This document shows positions 1-13,385 of a stretch of 64,000 nt of DNA, in pieces. The translations under genes were made by a program, and so were the position numbers. The notes under the pieces are model-generated. The model searched no databases. It saw only the letters and a program-made list of their open reading frames with translations, and was not told where the DNA came from. Each line of letters starts with the position of its first letter. The first letter of the stretch is position 1. The stretch comes from Loxodes magnus (taxonomy: Eukaryota; Ciliophora; Karyorelictea; Loxodida; Loxodidae): NCBI GenBank assembly GCA_946699065.1, contig CAMPDV010001722.1, forward strand, positions 35,204 to 99,203. The letters are read 5' to 3'.

Positions 1-3000
1 TATTTACTATTGCCATTAGATTTTAAATTACTCCTCTTGAAAGCTATTCATCTGGCTTTTGTACAAGCAGCTTGCGATCAAGAGAAGTTAGTTCAAATCA
101 TTAAACTTATCCCTATTATTTTTAATTATTCACGAAAGCTATTTTATTACCTCTTTGAACTGCTTATACGATTAATTGTATCTGCTTCCTGCTTATGATC
201 TTAAATATAGCGTCATTTTGTGTGTTGTTCATTTTTATATTAGTTTTAAAGGTATTTTAATCTCCTTCGTCTATTAATAAGCTTTTAATAACTTAAATCC
301 AATTTATGTTTTAAGTTTTCTGCTTTCAGTTTTGTTTCTTAATAAATAAAGTACTTAGCCTAATGAGTTTAGAGTACCTTTTGTTAATTTTAGATATTCT
401 AAAGTTAATGAAGTTTTTTTTATTCTCCTTTTAACTTTATTCTAGAATTCCATATACATACCAGTTAAAAAGCACTGTAAACCCTCCATAGTTTATTATT
501 TCTTAATAAATTTGATGAAGATCAAAGTGATCATTTCTTAAAAGTTGGAAAACAATTAAAATAGCCATAGGAATTGCTAGAGGATTTTTCTAGCAGTACT
601 CTTATAGAGCTTTCCTATTAACATACTAAGATAAAGCTACTATCTAAAAGCCATTTAGTTAGAAATCTCTTATTTACTGTTTGAAGTATTTATAAAGTAT
701 TAGCATTTAACTTTATTAAAAGGATTCTAGACTTTCATCTACCTCATCTATAGTATATTTGTTAGCCTTCTTTATTGATTAATATTCTTAACTTAAATAC
801 TATTAGAATTAGGTATTTTTGAAAATGGAAACTACCATACCTTTAATCAACTTTTTATTATTTTTATTTTACTTTTAATCATAAAGAAAGTTAGACTATT
901 TCATTTGCTACATCCATTACTATGCGTGTTATTACCAGATTTCTATTTATTTTGACTCATATTTTATTTCTGCTTCTTTTTAAATCTTTGAAGTGACTTA
1001 AATAAAGTTCTCAAGATATTTCTAGTTTTAAAATTATATTTTTTCTTAAATAAATTATAAAGTATCAACATTTTATTTCTATTACATTTAGTTTATTTCT
1101 TAATACAAAGTATAATGCTGCAAAGTATCTTAATTCACTTTGATCGCATCATTTACAATAATATATTACGAAATCTTTTATTTTCTTCCCTTTTACTTAG
1201 TTTTGGTCTGCACTTATTAATCATTTTCACTTTCCTCTTTAGCTTCTTCATTTTGATTCGAAGTATTAAACTTAACTAGTAGTTCATAAATCTAACTAAC
1301 TTATAAAAATTTAGCTTCTTCACAAAAGTTTTAAATTATTAGCTTTAGAAATTGATTCTTGTTAGCTAACTTTTTTTGAAACTTAAAAATGTTTCATAAA
1401 TGTTCATAGTTATAATTCTCATTAGTCTGAGTTCTTCTTTGCTCAATTATTCTTTCAAAATCACTTAATACTTTATTTTCTTTTTGTTCCCATCAATTGG
1501 GAATTTCTTCAAGATATATTAGATTTCTTATTATTGTTGTAAGTTACTTAACAAAAAGTCAATTGAAATCTTCAAATGCCTTTGTTTTAGTCATTTTATC
1601 TATAATTTCTTTAGGTATGTATTAATAAGCTAAATGATTTCTCTCAAGTACTAGTAAGCATGTGTCCTTAACTAAATCTATTTAAATGGGTTCTGTTAAG
1701 AATAATACTCTTTCTAAATCTTCGCTGACTAAAATAGTATCACTATTCAGTAAAATGGTTTAGTTTAACGCTGATAGTTCGATTTAGACTCTCAAAATAT
1801 GGTAAATAAACCTTTCTAACTACTAGTAAGTGAAATGATTCTATTTAATCTTTCTCTTTTAAATGAGTTGACTTAAAGACATCAACTAACCGTTTATGAA
1901 GAAATCTGGAACTTAAGCTTCTTAAAATAAAATAGTTTCTTTATCATTTGACTAAACAGAAAATGACTTGTTTTGTATAAAATAATGATCTAATCTACTT
2001 TTCTTCAGCTTTTACCTTGTCTAGCTTTTCGATTTTACTTAGAAACTGAGATTATCTAGATCTTTATATAGTTCTATTTTAGCAAACACTTCTTGATTTG
2101 TTCTTAAATTTCTCTTAGCAATGATATAGAAATCCATTCTTGATTTTCCTACAATTATGGCTCGAGCTAATGTTATATTATCTTTCAATCCTAATTATGC
2201 AAAGTTAATATTTTGTAGGTAATTTTTTTCTGCTTTATCTATCATTGATAAAAAGCTATTAAGGCTTTTATCTAAATTAGGCTTTTAATTTTATGATTCT
2301 TGAAGTCTTAAAGTTTACTATTTGATGGTTTCTAATATCTGTTATTCTTTATTAATAGAAGACTATTATTTATATGGATTAATTGAAGCTAGAAGCAATT
2401 GCACTATTATGTTCAGCTGCTTTATTTCACTTGAAGATGAATTTTAGTTCCAGAGTAATATATTAGGCTCTCTATCTTAAAGTTCTTATTTAGTTAATTC
2501 TTATATGTAAGACCTTGCTACTGGAAGGTTTTTTTAATCTTTTAAATCAAGACTCTATAGTATGAACAATGTGCTTTCTATCATTTCCAAACCGAATATT
2601 TTTAGAAGGTTTCATAATTAGTCTTGTAGTTTATCTTTATCTTAGAGTTCGCTACAGAAGATAAACTTAATTTTGGTTTCAATAGATGCATATTTATTTA
2701 TAATGCTAATCATTTTTTGCTTACTTAGATTTTTGGTACTAAGGAAATTTAAAAAGGATAGATTTTTTAGTTAGAAGACTTAAACTTAGTTGGATATAAC
2801 AGTATCTTACAATTTTTCATACTACCCATTCAGGTTTAATTCTAAGCTTTGTAAAAATCTACTACTTTAGCTTCCAAAGACGCAGACCAGTTAATTGCTT
2901 TGGTTAAATTCCTTTATTTTGTCAATAACTATAGTTGAGAAATTAGGTGATAAGAATATATCCTATATCTGCTAATTTTTACTATTTAAAATAGGTAATT

Positions 3001-3379
3001 CCTTTATCTTTGTTAGGAGATCATTTATCTCTCTCTCTATAGAAACTTAAGTTTGCATATTTGTTTGCTTGACTAACTAAGTTTCAGAAGATTAATTGAG
3101 TTGAATAAGGCAATCTTATTTTTGAGCCTTAAGTTAACAAAAGAAATTTTCTATTTATCTAGATGATTTATGAAAATCATGGATTGAAAGCAACTCAATT
3201 AGAATTTTATGGTTTAGAGTCTTTTTACCTTCTTTTTCAATAATTTTTTTAAGATTGCTAAAATCTTTAGTATGAAAGCTTCATTAGATTTATTATTGTA
3301 TATCTTTTCTCGCTATGAAAGATTATAGTCCCTCTACAATGATTTCTGACTTTTAGGTTTATTCTTCCAAATAAGCCAT
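1..3379 (-). CDS. Large protein with kinase-like (pseudokinase?) region, copy 1, 3'-truncated by window edge
   Basis: With UAA/UAG=Gln and UGA=Trp, a single frame runs from an ATG at 3,379 (MAYLEEQTQK) to the window edge, about 1,126 codons. It is paralogous to the gene at 8,430-13,385. Shared blocks include MDFYIIAKR versus IEFYILTKR, YIPKEIIDK versus YIPEIWLEQ, and GGFTVLFNWYVYG versus GGFTVIFNLYVYN, while the DNA has diverged. Conservation at protein level is what makes the frame credible. The block near 1,640-2,160 reads like the C-lobe of a protein kinase (SDTILVSEDLERVLFLTEP) but lacks HRD and has TEP in place of DFG. That fold assignment is my inference. The N-terminus is shorter than in copy 2. 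Function unknown; it could equally be an unrelated ciliate-specific family. Confidence 0.6.
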
Positions 3380-6300
3380 TTATATTTTAACCTACCTTTA
3401 AATATTTTTAATGTATATTCCTTTGTAATTTACTTTAGAATTTCTTTTAAATATAAAATAGCATTATTTCATCATAATTTAAAGTGACTTAGCCCTAACT
3501 TCAAGGAGCGAAAGAGAAGTAAGACTCATTGAGTTTCAAATAGAATCTATGGCAAATTTGCTAACTTTATAGTTGTATAATGCTATTATAATGACTATAT
3601 TGTCTGCTAACTGAATGTTTTAATTATTTATTTATGTTTTATTGCTTAAAGAATAGATAATTATGGGACTTTAAATTATCTTATATTTCATTATAAGAGC
3701 CCTTTGTCTTCTGCTTATACATTTCTTAACTATTAATCTTAGTTAAATACAAGCTTTAAATCTCTATTTTAGAATTAAATTTAAATATAACAATTTATTT
3801 TTTAGGTTTGAATCAAATCAAATTCATTTAAATTTAAATAAACTAAAGGCTTGCAAGTAAACTAACAGGATACTAAAGTTAAATAGATTATAAGAGAATA
3901 TTTATTAAGTAACTAACTAATATCATTATAGCTACTTCTATCTTTAATACTCTTTTCATATTAATTAAAAACCATTACATCTAACTTTTAATCATTTCAA
4001 TTCAAAAATCTACTTTTTAGTTAAGCTATCAATGACTTTTTATACTTAAATACTCTTACTATTTTTCCTCTGTCAAATGTATTTAAACAGCATTTTAATA
4101 AATTGATTAATTATAAATGCTTAAGTAGAATAGTTTAATAAAGCTTAATTATTATCAATATAACTATTTATTGAAGCAGCTTATTTAAAATTCTACCTTT
4201 ATCAATTATTTCTTAGTTTTTAGTTAAATAAATGCAAGCAAACATTTTATCAATGAAGATCTAATTAAATCTATTTTATTTTATTTTATTTTATTTAAGA
4301 AAGAGTTAATTAAATCCTTAAAAATCTTAACTTAAATCAAAATTTTTCAAGGTAAAGCATAATAAATACTCTAGTAGATTAAAATATTATCTCATTTATT
4401 AGCTTTTAACTAGCATCTTAATGGTAATTCTTTCATTAATAATATTAAGCTTTATAGAAGAAAAGAGAAAGAGATAATAATTTACTGTCTTAGAGATTGT
4501 TTGTTCTAACGCTTTAAGAGTATGAAAGTTAGGTAAAATAGTAGAAGCAGATAAAAGTATGTAATGGCTTAAGTTAATAAATATAATATATTAGGGATAC
4601 ATTCTCTTTAATATATATTAGTACAATATTCTATTTCCTAGCTAACTTTCGAGGATCTCATTACATCTACTTGTTTATCTAATTTCTAGTTTAGGTTTTA
4701 ATTAAGCATAATAATTAGCCTATATACTTATAACTCTTATTTTATTTGAAAAACCCTTAAGAAAGTAAGGATTAAGTTGTTAAACTATTTTATTAATAAA
4801 AGCTTATAATTTAATGATAAAGTTTAGTTCTCATTTAATGATAGCCTAGCTTATATGAACTAGCTACTGTCTCAAAGTTAAAATAAGATGCTATATAGTT
4901 GAAAATATCTACTAAGATAAAATTAAGTTGAATCATTTACTTTATTAGAATAAACTAAATAACTAAAGCTAATTATGGGAAATCCATTATATAATAGACA
5001 GAATTCTTATATTTTAAGTTATAAAAGTAGTTATTATATAGAGTTCCAATTATAAGAGAAGTACTTCTATTACCCTTTAAACATATTATTCTCTTTTTGA
5101 AAGCTGAGAGAGAGATAAACTATGCAATTAGTATAAAAATAATGGTATTTTAACTCAAGTTACTAGCGCTAATAAAGAGAATAATTAACATTATATTTGA
5201 AGTTCTAAAGCAATGCCTGATATTTTACAAGTTGAGAAAGGAATTTCATAGACTAATCTACCCTTTTATACCTTTCTTATCTTATCAAAACTTTAAAGAG
5301 TGGCAGCATAACATCTATATAAAAGGTAAGCTAATAAAGAGGATAGTAATTAAATAAAACTAAATTAGGTATAACACTAATCCTCTAATCTATTAGTAGT
5401 TATAGATATAAATTAATTAAATAGCTTCTCCCTTTATTATTTAGTTATGCTCTAGTTATATAGCATAGAACTAAAGCTAGAAACATTAATTAAATAAGCT
5501 AAGCAACTAAACTAATAGATTAAGATTATATTTAGGATATTTATATTATAATTGTTTATAATTAAGCAAAATTAAGAATTTTAATCAAATACCATTTCTT
5601 AACTATTGAGAACTTGGTGAAGAAAAAGATTCAAAGGTATGATGAGAAAATTAGTAATCGTCTGCTTTTAAGAATGATATTTAATACGGAAAATAGTTTA
5701 CTTAAGCATAAATAATTAATATCCCTGCTAAATAATTTAAGTTATAAACAAAAGATTTAAGGAAGGTATAAGAACTTTCTAAATTTAACTTCAGGAATTA
5801 TAGTAAGAATAGCTTGTTTAGAAATACTATCTAACGAACTAATAATCATTAATCTAAAACTAATTAATTAGATAAAACTTTAAGAAATTATTTTATTTGA
5901 GCTAAAGAAAATAGAGTAGGAATACCAAAAATGCTTAAAATCCTCTATAGTATAAAAAACTATAAAAACTTGGATATTATAATCAATCTCGACCTTCCAA
6001 AAGAAACATTTTTTTCTAAATCAAAAATTATAAAAACAAAAAATCTAAATCACTGAACAAATCAAAATAATAGAAGATAGTCATAATATACGTAAGTGTT
6101 ATTTAAGCAGCATAAAAATTATGATAAAATAAAGAGAAAAACCAGTTTAATTTAGAAAATATCCTTAATACATAAGAGTAGTTTTCATCATATAATAATA
6201 TAAAATTCAATTAAATTAAATTGAGAATTAATATAAAATTACTAAAATTCTCAATATACTTAATTACGTTTTTATTTAAACCATCTAAAAAATTAAATCT

Positions 6301-7317
6301 ATTCTATAATAAAATAATATAGTATTAGATAAAAAGTCATTAAATGCAATGCTTATCTAAAAAACTTATGAGATTATTTAATTTCTAAAAGGAGAATTTA
6401 TTCTTAAATTTTTTAATGTAATGATACTTAAAGGGTTTATAAATAAAAATGTATAATATTTCATTATATGACTGTTTAATTATTAATGGTATGTATTAAC
6501 TTGATGTATGAAATTGTTTAATTATATCATACTTATATGAAATAATTAGATGATAGATATAAAGGAATAAAGTAAAAATATTCTTATTTGATGTGATCTT
6601 ATGAAAAATCTACAGAAACTTGCTTAGGTAGGGAGTTTTTCAATATTAGAGCCATATGCAGTTAAATAATAATAAATAGTGAATTTGAAATTTTAATTAA
6701 TTTTCGTTCGTAGATAATCTACTATTTATACTATGGGGAAGTAATTTAAGTAGCGAAGACATTTAAGCATGTAAGATTTTCTCATCTCTAAATTGGGTCA
6801 AACTTATTCATTAACAAAAACTCAGATTATAGCATGCAAAGCACCTTAATGGTTTTCAGCTTTTTTAAAAATGTTTTTTTAATTTAATAGATTCATTTTT
6901 GAGTTTTCCTCAGTGCTAGCATTCCCTTTTATCCTTTCTCTATAGGGCGTGATCAGAATACTACCTTAAGAAATCTTAGTATCTGGTATCTTTCAGCATT
7001 AGTGCTACTTGATGTCTCCAGTCTTGTCCATCTTGACTTCCGCCAAGATTCTTTTTCGTTATTTTGCCCTAGGGATATTTCCTGGTACAAGAATTTAGTC
7101 AATTTCAACTGGAGAGATGTTCCTATCTTTTTTAAATTAAATTATATAATAAAATAGTTGCTTATTTTTTATCTTCTTCCTTTAGCTTAAACATTAAGCA
7201 TTTACGTCTTATTAAAAATATCTATTTATACTGAAAATCTACTTAGATTATTTTAAAATATATCAATAGTTGTATTAAAACTATATTACTCAAATAAGAA
7301 AAAGATATATAAAAATA
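3380..7317. other. AT-rich region, no gene supported
   Basis: Very AT-rich DNA with no motif-supported gene. It contains a short (TTTTA)n tract near 4,272-4,297. A less AT-rich island at about 6,930-7,120 includes the perfect short hairpin TCTTG/CAAGA at 7,031-7,048. Any reading frame here is open under the inferred code, so openness is no evidence. Confidence 0.5.
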
Positions 7318-8275
7318 ATGGTTGAAGGTTTAAAGTTAGGCTTCTATACCACCTCTTCCTAAACTAAAATGGAAGGGAGGAAGAAACCAAATCTTAATAA
7401 TCTTAAAAATCTTCTCTATCACAACCTTAACCAACACTGAACTAACAACTTGGAATCTAACAAAACAAACGAAAGCCAACCTTGAAGAATATGCACACGG
7501 AAACTCCAACCTCAAGCAAGAAACCGAGGAAACAGATGAAGTCCGTTCTCCACCAGGAGGTATCAGAGTTCAACCCTTCTGGCCAGATGAGCATGGAGTA
7601 GCTCATTAAAGTTGTACTGAACCTCCAGGAAGAGGTCAAGAGATTGAAGAAGGACAATGATATGCTGATGGCAAAGCTAGACCTAGCAGAATGAATTGAG
7701 TCAAGGCTTATGTCCTAGGAAAGAGATCTTAACGCCTTTTGGAATATCTCACAAAATCAGACTAACGAATCCTAAAATTGCTTTAGAAACAGACTGAACT
7801 GGATAACAGACTCGGAAAAGTAGAAGAGAAATTGTAAACTTTTAAGAAAGATTAAAGCGAAACTGAAGCTATACAAATGGAAATCGAAGTCTAGAAAGAC
7901 CAAACAAATCAAGGAAAATAATTCAAAATAAAAAAGAAATGTTTCTGCTGTGTAAGCGTATGACATTTTTATCGGAAGTGTTAGAAATTCTAATAGAAAT
8001 AAAGAAACTATTGGATAAAAGAGCAACAAAAGAAGAAAAAAGAAGAAGCAAGAATGAAAAGAATGTATTGCAACCCTGATGGTTCAATATACAAGATTAA
8101 GATGGAACCAAGGCAAATTAAAGGAGGGAAAATCTAGAAAAATCTGAGTTCCCAATCTCGCTAAAATTGGCGACCCAAACTTTTATATTTAACAGCAGGG
8201 AGCATGAACTGCTGTATTCCTGATGGGGTTGGAAATCCCTAAAACGGAAAGCTTAAAATTAATATTATTATAAGA
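7318..8275 (+). mobile_element. ORF1-only retroelement copy A (frameshifted)
   Basis: The element begins at ATG 7,318 with MVEGLKLGFYTTSSQ, closely matching the start of the LINE ORF1 at 48,884 (MVSFKKGFYTTSS). It encodes a Lys/Glu-rich coiled coil (LIKVVLNLQEEVKRLKKDN), then, after an apparent one-base frameshift near 7,765-7,775, a CX2CX4HX4C zinc knuckle (CFCCVSVWHFYRKC). A short NPDGSIYKIK block follows, and then a KL-DPNFY motif that is again out of frame by one base. The element ends with a hairpin of type GGGGTTGGAAATCCC near 8,223-8,238 and an ATT-rich tail. No reverse transcriptase is present. It is probably a dead, non-autonomous copy mobilised by a LINE. Confidence 0.7.
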
Positions 8276-8429
8276 AAAAGATACTTGATTACATAATTAA
8301 TAGCTTAGTAACTAATAGCTATTTATTATAATTTAGAATTGCATTTATAATAAATTTTCCTTCATATAAGGTTTAATTAACCTATAAAGAGTTTTTCAGG
8401 AACTTTTTGAATATTTCTTGTAGAAATTT

Positions 8430-11400
8430 TCAACTTTTTCCTTATGAGGTTTCATAAACTTTATGATTAATAAGTTTACTTCATCCCCATCTTGCTCCTC
8501 TCCTTGATTTTCCTAGACCTTTTAAAAAGATAAGATTTCTAGCTCTTTTATTACTTCTAAACTTTGATGAGGAATTAGAGAGATTTTCCTCTTCATTAAG
8601 ACTGAATATTTCAAGTTTAATAACTTCTCCTCCATAGAATTTTACTTTTAATCCTCCTATTAATCTTCTTAACTCTCATCACTTTATTGGCTGCTATTAC
8701 TAGATTTCTACATTATAACTTACATATCCATTTTCTTGCAAAATCTTTAGAATTGAAAGTTAGAAAACTGAATTATACGATAATATTTGTACAGCTGATT
8801 TCTTTTTCTCGAATGTCTTTTTGAGACTTGAGACTAATTTTTACAGTTCTAATATGAATCTTATATCTATCTATAGAACATCATTCTAGTGATTGTTCAC
8901 TTGATAGTCATAATGCTACTAATTTTAGTTAGGCTAATCTTCAGATGAATCCTCAAAGTCTTCTGGATAATATAAATTAAAATGTTTCTACAATATTTAG
9001 GGGACTAAACCATTATAAGTGATTGATATTATTTATTGGATAATATTTTTAGCTTAAATCTCATCTTACTTTGAAATTAGAAGCTTTCTATCAAACTGGT
9101 CAAGTCCTATTCATTGAATTGTTTATATTTACTGTTCGCTATTAATAAAAGCTAGTTTGTTTAGTCTTTTTACTGCTTAAACGATTTCTTAAACCTCCAC
9201 TCTACTAAAAATCTTTCAAACTGTATCTTTTTCAATATTTTCTGTCTTTATTTTCATTATACCTTCCTTTTTGATCTCTTAGCCTTTAATGTATCGTGTT
9301 TATTCTTAGGATCAGAATAAATCTAGCATATCGAGTTTCGTCTTTATCTAAGAGTTGTATTACTAGCTGAGTCTACAAAGTTAGTTATACTTGCTGTTTA
9401 TTTAGAATTATCTAATTTATATAGTGCTAGTATCATTTGCCATGTTATATACATACAAATTGAAAATAACAGTGAATCCCCCATTATTAACCATTTCTTA
9501 GTACATTTAATAAGTCTCATAGTTATCTTAACCGAACAGTTAAACTGCTATAAAGCAGCTGATAGGTATAATAAGATAGTAATTTTATATATACTCTTAC
9601 AATCCCTTCCGTTCTAAAAGTAAAGCTACAGCTGTAATTTAAAAGCAATTAAGTTAGAAATCTCTTGTCATTTGCTTGAAATAGGAATACAACTATCTAA
9701 TTTATTTTAGTTAAAAGGTTTCTTCAGATAATTGCTAATTTAAACTCCTGTAATTAATATTTTATTTGATGCTTTCGAAAAGTTGATGCTAGTAGTTTTA
9801 GTACTCCCTGTTATTAAAAATGTCTACTATTAAGCCCTTTATCAGTTTCTTATTTACTTTCTTTGAGGTTTTATCGTAAATTAGCTTGGAAGTCTTCAAA
9901 TCTACTAAAGTCTATTAGATTTTCCAATTTCATTATTTTTAGATATCACTTTTATACTTAATCTAAGTGGAGCTATCATAATACTATAGTTCTTAAAATG
10001 AAGCCAATTGTATGTTTAGTTGAATTGCAAGTTTCTCAAACTCCTTTTTATCTAAAGTTATACTTAGGATTAAAGAGTCAAAATTGCTGATTTAATTACT
10101 GAAATCTGCTTCTAAATTCCTTTTTCCTCTACTCATCGCTAAATTTTTTGCTTTTCCCCTTTTATTTATCCTTTTTAAATACCTTTGCTTTTACTCTCTA
10201 AATAGTCAATTATATTGCTAATTTTCAATGAAAGTAGCAGTTTCATTTTATTTTTTAGCCTTATACTGTAAGAAAATATGTTAAAGGTTCTTCTTTTTAT
10301 CTTAATCTAGATTCTTTTAATTTTCAATGAAGTTTGAAATGAATTTCTCTAAGCAATTATCTTGTTTTTCTCCTTAAATTTAGAATTCAAATAAGGGAAT
10401 GAAATGTCCATACTAGAATGCGCTCTCTGGTTCTAAAGGTAGATTAGTTAGATACTAAACTAAATTGATGTAAATCTATTTCTCATTGATCTACCATCAG
10501 TTATCTACCTCTTCTAAGTAGATTAGATTTCTAAGTAGAATGCTTATTTACTTCACAATAATATGTTCAATATTGCTAGTTTTCTAGCATTTTATCATCT
10601 ATTCTAATCATATTTCTGGAATGTACTAGTAACTCTATATGTTTTACTCAATTATCATCAAATTACAATCTTTTATCAGGTCAATTCAAACTGGTTCTGA
10701 GCAGAATTTTACCTTAGATAAATCAGAGCTGACAAATATAGAGTCACTTGTTACCATCGTAAATTAGTTTATCTGAAGTAGCTTTAAACAGTATATTAAG
10801 TTGGTATAGACAAATTCTACCAGTTACTTAGAAGTAAACTTACTCTACTCAGTTTTTCGATTTTAAATTACCTATTATAAAGAGTATAAATTGGTGTTCA
10901 CTTCCGATTGTTAAAATTAATATTGATATATTTGAACAAAAATGTCTTTATTAGCTAACTCATGTATCAAACTGCTCCTTATGTATAACTATTTTATACC
11001 ATATTTCTTAATATCAGGACTAGCTTATCATTTCATTTATTGTGCTAGTATATATTACTCTATGTTTTAATACACTTCTATTCTTAATAAAGCTAATTCA
11101 TCTTTTTCCCTTTTCGTTAATATATAAAACTCAATTCTAGTTTTGCCTAAAGATATTCCTCTAATAAACTACTAAAACTTAAGATTTAAAGACTCAAAAG
11201 AGATGCTTAAAATATATTTTTAGATTGCTTTGTTAGTCAATTTATTTAATTAGACTATTCTGTAGTCTCAAGTTTATTTATCAATCAACTAGCTTTTCAA
11301 GGAATTTTCTAAATAATGATTTAATATTCTTTGAAGCTGTTCACTAGGACTTGCTTTTTTAGACTAGAATCATTAAATTCTACCTAGAATTACTTATAAA

Positions 11401-13385
11401 ATGACACTTGATTATAGCTTATATTACTCTAAATCGTTTACAGCTAAGACTACCAAAGTAGGAATTCAATCCAATTTTTCATCTTATAAAAATTAGATTA
11501 ATCGCTATCTTTTCTTTTCAACGTTTTCTTTTCCTTTATCCTAAGAATATAAAAATAGAAACATAGTACTTTTAACTATTTCTTCGTTGAAAATTAGAGT
11601 TAGAATTTTAAGTTCTTGAATGTAATCAATTTCTTATCTACAATCTATACAGAAAAGAAACTTTAAATTTACATTCTCATTCTTAAATACACTTACTCAA
11701 ATTTCTTCCCCTTTCTTGATTTCTTAAGTTAATAAGGCAGATTTACTTGAGAGACTTTCTTTCAATTCTTTATTTTTTCAAGTCTAATCAAACTAGCTTT
11801 CTTTAATCTTTTTTAGACTTTAAGTTAGGTTCAATTTTTCACTTTCTATTAACATAGTTTAGTTACCACATCAGATCCATAAATAAGATCCATATTATAT
11901 ATCATTCTAATACCACTCATTTGACTCAAAGCTTAAAAGCTGCTTAATATCTATATCTCCTTTAAAAATTTTATTCTCTAACCAAAACATAAATTAGTTC
12001 TAATTTTATACCTTCATGGCATCTTATAATAAACCAAGCATTTCATTTGACTATTTATTTCTATTTTACTCATAAACTTCTGATTAACCTTCAAGATTTT
12101 AGTTATTTACTAAAATAGAAAATAAATATTTAGCCATGATATCTAATCTATCAGAGTTAGACTTTTAAACATCCACAAGATCAATAATTTTTTACAAAAC
12201 TCTAATAAAAATTTCTTAATCCTAGATCTCCAGCAATTTGCTCCATATTCCTGACTCTTTTATATTTTATTTTTTTCTAGCAGAATTACTTAGAAATGAT
12301 TGTACCTTTAATAAATCTTTTCATTAAGCACAAGCTTAAAAGACACTTTATCATTCATATTGATTACAATAATTTAATATTTCTTGTCTATTCTAGTTAA
12401 TAAACTCTTTGGTTTCTTCCATTTATAAATTATTTTGATGTACAATGTAAATTATCATAATTTAGTTAAAATTATTCTTCTTTATTTTATAAATTTAGCA
12501 CTCTAAATTCATTTATTACTTTATATTCTGAGCTTTAGAATGTAAAATTTTATTTTATATATCTAAGCTACTTGCATTAGACTTTAGTGTCTGACTCGCT
12601 AAATATCAGATTAATTTTTATTCTAGTGAAGGAAATGTTTTGGTATAGGAGTATTTTTAGTTTAGGCTATTCTATTATAATTCTTTTATATATTTAGATT
12701 GCTTTTTAGCTTCTTATAATTGTTTATTTAACTAACTAGATGCTATAGCTGATTTATAGATTGAAGCTTATATTAATTTAATAGATTTTTAGATCTAATA
12801 TACTTATAACTAAAATCTCACATTTTTAGATTAGCATTTTCTTAACTTTTTTATCTGAAATTAAATTAGAAATTTTCTATAAGAAAACTACACAAAATAA
12901 TTAATACCTTCTGCTAAGTTCAAGATAGAGCACTGAATTAATAATTTTAAAAAGCTTTCTGATATTTGCATGATTGATACTTCTTTTTTAATTCTGTTCT
13001 TAAATCCTAACATTTAAATTTAGTTTAATAATAGATAAAAATATTTATTTAATCTTCGTTAGTTATTAGTATGTTTTAAATTAATTCTACTATAATTATA
13101 TAGCTTAAATGTATAATCTTGTATATTATCGAGTAAAACTTTTATACTTATGCAAACACTCTCTTTGTTATAAATCTTAAATTTAATATTTTTTACTTTA
13201 TTTAGTAAGATTTTCTAGTCTCATTTTGATTTCTAAATATAAAATTAGAAATTTTACTCACTAACTCTGATCATTTTTCTTCTATATTTATTATTTACAG
13301 CTTTATAGCATAATTGCATCTACCTTGCCTTGAGATATTAACCTTCTATCTATTTTATCTTTAATATCTTTTCATATTGAGGCAT
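8430..13385 (-). CDS. Large protein with kinase-like (pseudokinase?) region, copy 2
   Basis: One uninterrupted frame of 1,652 codons runs from ATG 13,385 (MPQYEKILKIKQIEGQYLKA) to a UGA at 8,430-8,432. First-codon-position GC clearly exceeds positions 2 and 3 where I counted, as expected for coding DNA. The protein is Gln/Lys/Leu-rich and mostly helical. Around residues 750-900 (about 10,700-11,160) a stretch reads like a kinase fold: a GISLGKTRIEFYIL strand, a DIFVQIYQYQF hinge-like segment, SDSIFVSSDLSKVKF, then SEP. HRD aligns with FTM and DFG with SEP, so catalysis would be lost. The C-terminal half contains DNWWQINEKQIYINLVQYL. Alternatives are an unrelated helical scaffold. UGA at 8,430 may instead be Trp, with a slightly longer C-terminus. 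Confidence 0.65.

Noticed and set aside
4272..4297. (TTTTA)n tract as a retroelement tail
   Set aside because: No hairpin or ORF1-like sequence precedes it on either strand.
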